DNA of 64,000 bases, taken from Paludibacteraceae bacterium (GTDB lineage: Bacteria; Bacteroidota; Bacteroidia; Bacteroidales; Paludibacteraceae). The stretch covers positions 1 through 64,000 of the forward strand of contig CAJOMJ010000031.1 of the NCBI GenBank assembly GCA_905235505.1. Reading direction: 5' to 3'. Made by a program: the position numbers and the translations under genes. This document shows, piece by piece, positions 62,992-64,000 of this stretch. The notes under the pieces are model-generated. The model saw only the letters and a list, made by a program, of their open reading frames with translations, did not search any database and was not told the DNA's origin. Each line of letters starts with the position of its first letter. The first letter of the stretch is position 1.

Positions 62992-63786
62992 TTATAAATA
63001 TTTCTGTATGTACGGATAAAGCTTGCGGGCATCCGCACGTGAATCTACCAACTCGGGAAAACATTCGTGAAGGACGTTGAATATATTTGTGTCTGCTGCA
63101 TATTTGAGCTTCGAAATTTTTCGCGCCAATGATAAAACTTCGGCATTATATTCCTCTCCGTTTATTTTCCTGTTTTTCTTTTCTTCGTAAAGAAATTCGC
63201 GTTCCTGCTGCAAACTGCGTATTTTGCTTTGTATCTCACAATATGATTGCGCCATAGCGTGCAGACACTCTTTGTAGGGCTTGGTTAGAAGTTGAAAGTA
63301 CTTGCGTTCCCACTCGTCACGCTCAAGAGTGATCCGGGAAATTTCTATACTCTTGCGTTCCGAGAGAAGGCGGGAAGCAACGGTTGACTCGTCATAACCA
63401 AGCAACGTCACAACCTGACTCAGCGAATATGGCGGATATTCAGACTCGGGATAGCGCTCTTCAGCTTTTTTGCGAGCGGAAGCAAACTCTTTCAAGTGCG
63501 ACAACATTTCACCGGTTTTAAAGGTCTGCTTTCTCGCTTCTATATCCGAACAACTACTATAACAAGTCCCGCTTAACGGAGATCCGTAAAACGAATATAC
63601 GAGACAGAGTCCGCCATTTTTTTCAAAGTGAGACCACTCTCCCGTCTCCCACCATTCAATATACGACCCCAAAGTAGGATAACCATTGCAAAACGGGGTT
63701 GGGATAAACACCGGCGAATTGTACATCCGCGCATCACCTTTAATCACTTCTCTGCCTTCCCAAAACAGATAGGCAAACTTACTCAT
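62992..63786 (-). CDS. Hypothetical coiled-coil protein, 264 aa
   Basis: ATG 63786 (MSKFAYLFWEGREVIKGDAR); a TTG one codon upstream is less likely. The N-terminal ~90 residues are rich in aromatics, Gly and Cys (GYPTLGSYIEWWETGEWSHF, SGTCYSSCSD), the middle (PPYSLSQVVTLLGYDESTVA) looks like a small helix-turn-helix, and residues ~140-235 are charged helices likely to form a coiled coil (CEIQSKIRSLQQEREFLYEE). There is no signal peptide. The family is unknown. Its start shares a base with the stop of a 20-codon upstream frame (TGATG), so it may be translationally coupled. Confidence 0.6.
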   Translation of the reverse strand: MSKFAYLFWEGREVIKGDARMYNSPVFIPTPFCNGYPTLGSYIEWWETGEWSHFEKNGGLCLVYSFYGSPLSGTCYSSCSDIEARKQTFKTGEMLSHLKEFASARKKAEERYPESEYPPYSLSQVVTLLGYDESTVASRLLSERKSIEISRITLERDEWERKYFQLLTKPYKECLHAMAQSYCEIQSKIRSLQQEREFLYEEKKNRKINGEEYNAEVLSLARKISKLKYAADTNIFNVLHECFPELVDSRADARKLYPYIQKYL

Positions 63787-63848
63787 CAAAGAATACGACT
63801 CTTTGACTTGCTCTGGACTCTCACTCTTTGTGCTTCAGTTCTAATCAT
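63786..63848 (-). CDS. Possible leader peptide, 20 aa
   Basis: The 20-codon frame MIRTEAQRVRVQSKSKSRIL ends in TGA overlapping the next ATG by one base (TGATG). It is very basic. It may be a real small gene, a leader peptide or a chance frame; the overlap is the only support. Confidence 0.3.
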   Translation of the reverse strand: MIRTEAQRVRVQSKSKSRIL

Positions 63849-64000
63849 AGTTGATAATTTATTATTTATTGAATATTAGATTTTATCCCGTTGGAGGATT
63901 TAGACTTGCGCATATCTGATTCTTCCAATCGGGTTGTTGACAATAGAATAGACAGTTATATTAGATGATAGGTATAACCTTCTTTTGAGTGCCATATCAA
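63849..64000. other. Right-edge sequence
   Basis: A minus-strand frame entering from the right edge stops at 63900 (ending RIRYAQV) and could be the 3' end of a gene outside the window, but only about 33 codons are visible. I see nothing else here. Confidence 0.3.

Overview
The window is a contig fragment from a Bacteroidota genome, almost certainly order Bacteroidales. The evidence is SusC/SusD pairs, FimA/Mfa1 and FimB/Mfa2-type fimbrial lipoproteins, type IX secretion (T9SS) C-terminal signals, and at least seven promoters matching the Bacteroides sigma-ABfr pattern (TTTG or TTG, 19-21 bp, TAnnTTTG). I cannot name a genus. By eye, the part from about 3 to 37 kb is GC-richer than the part from about 37.4 to 64 kb, and the first gene is AT-rich too.

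Layout, left to right. (1) 1-2277: 5' part of a secreted surface protein with two copies of a ~250-residue module, running off the left edge. (2) tRNA-Ser(TGA) with its own terminator. (3) 3190-23707, minus strand: a fimbria-type operon in the order DUF3575 protein, DUF3868/OmpA-like protein, FimA/Mfa1-like pilin, FimB/Mfa2-like subunit, accessory lipoprotein, and a 4715-residue beta-helix surface protein with seven modules and a T9SS-like tail. Its leader carries a 12-nt poly-G tract. (4) 24230-28011, minus strand: threonylcarbamoyl-AMP synthase, a polyprenyl-phosphate sugar-1-phosphate transferase and a CLC chloride channel with CBS domains. (5) 28157-34948, plus strand: porin-like barrel, imelysin lipoprotein, di-haem lipoprotein and a fused CcsBA cytochrome c synthase, a coherent extracytoplasmic metal/redox locus. 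(6) A GH3 glycosidase (35054-37309) preceded by a decamer repeat, then a decayed hipBA-like pair.

(7) 38324-59280, minus strand: a ~21-kb polysaccharide utilisation locus (PUL) under a divergent LacI-type regulator with a perfect 16-bp operator between them. Reading from the promoter: SSS symporter, FAD-dependent oxidoreductase, two tandem paralogous large secreted proteins of a family I do not recognise, SusC, SusD, a multidomain GH16-fold-like surface protein, a small T9SS-tailed protein and a sialate O-acetylesterase-like enzyme. Four junctions overlap by 1-4 bp and another is separated by 2 bp. Two genes are each split by a single-base deletion near an A homopolymer. The logic suggested is binding and cleavage at the cell surface, deacetylation, SusCD uptake, then SSS import and cytoplasmic oxidation/reduction; the substrate is unknown. 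(8) 60446-64000: a gene remnant, an AAA/DUF4143 ATPase flanked by 20-bp direct repeats, a second hipB remnant homologous to the one at 38 kb, and a cluster of small unknown genes.

The homologous hipB fragments bracket the whole PUL in direct orientation, which together with the base-composition shift suggests that the PUL is an inserted or rearranged block.
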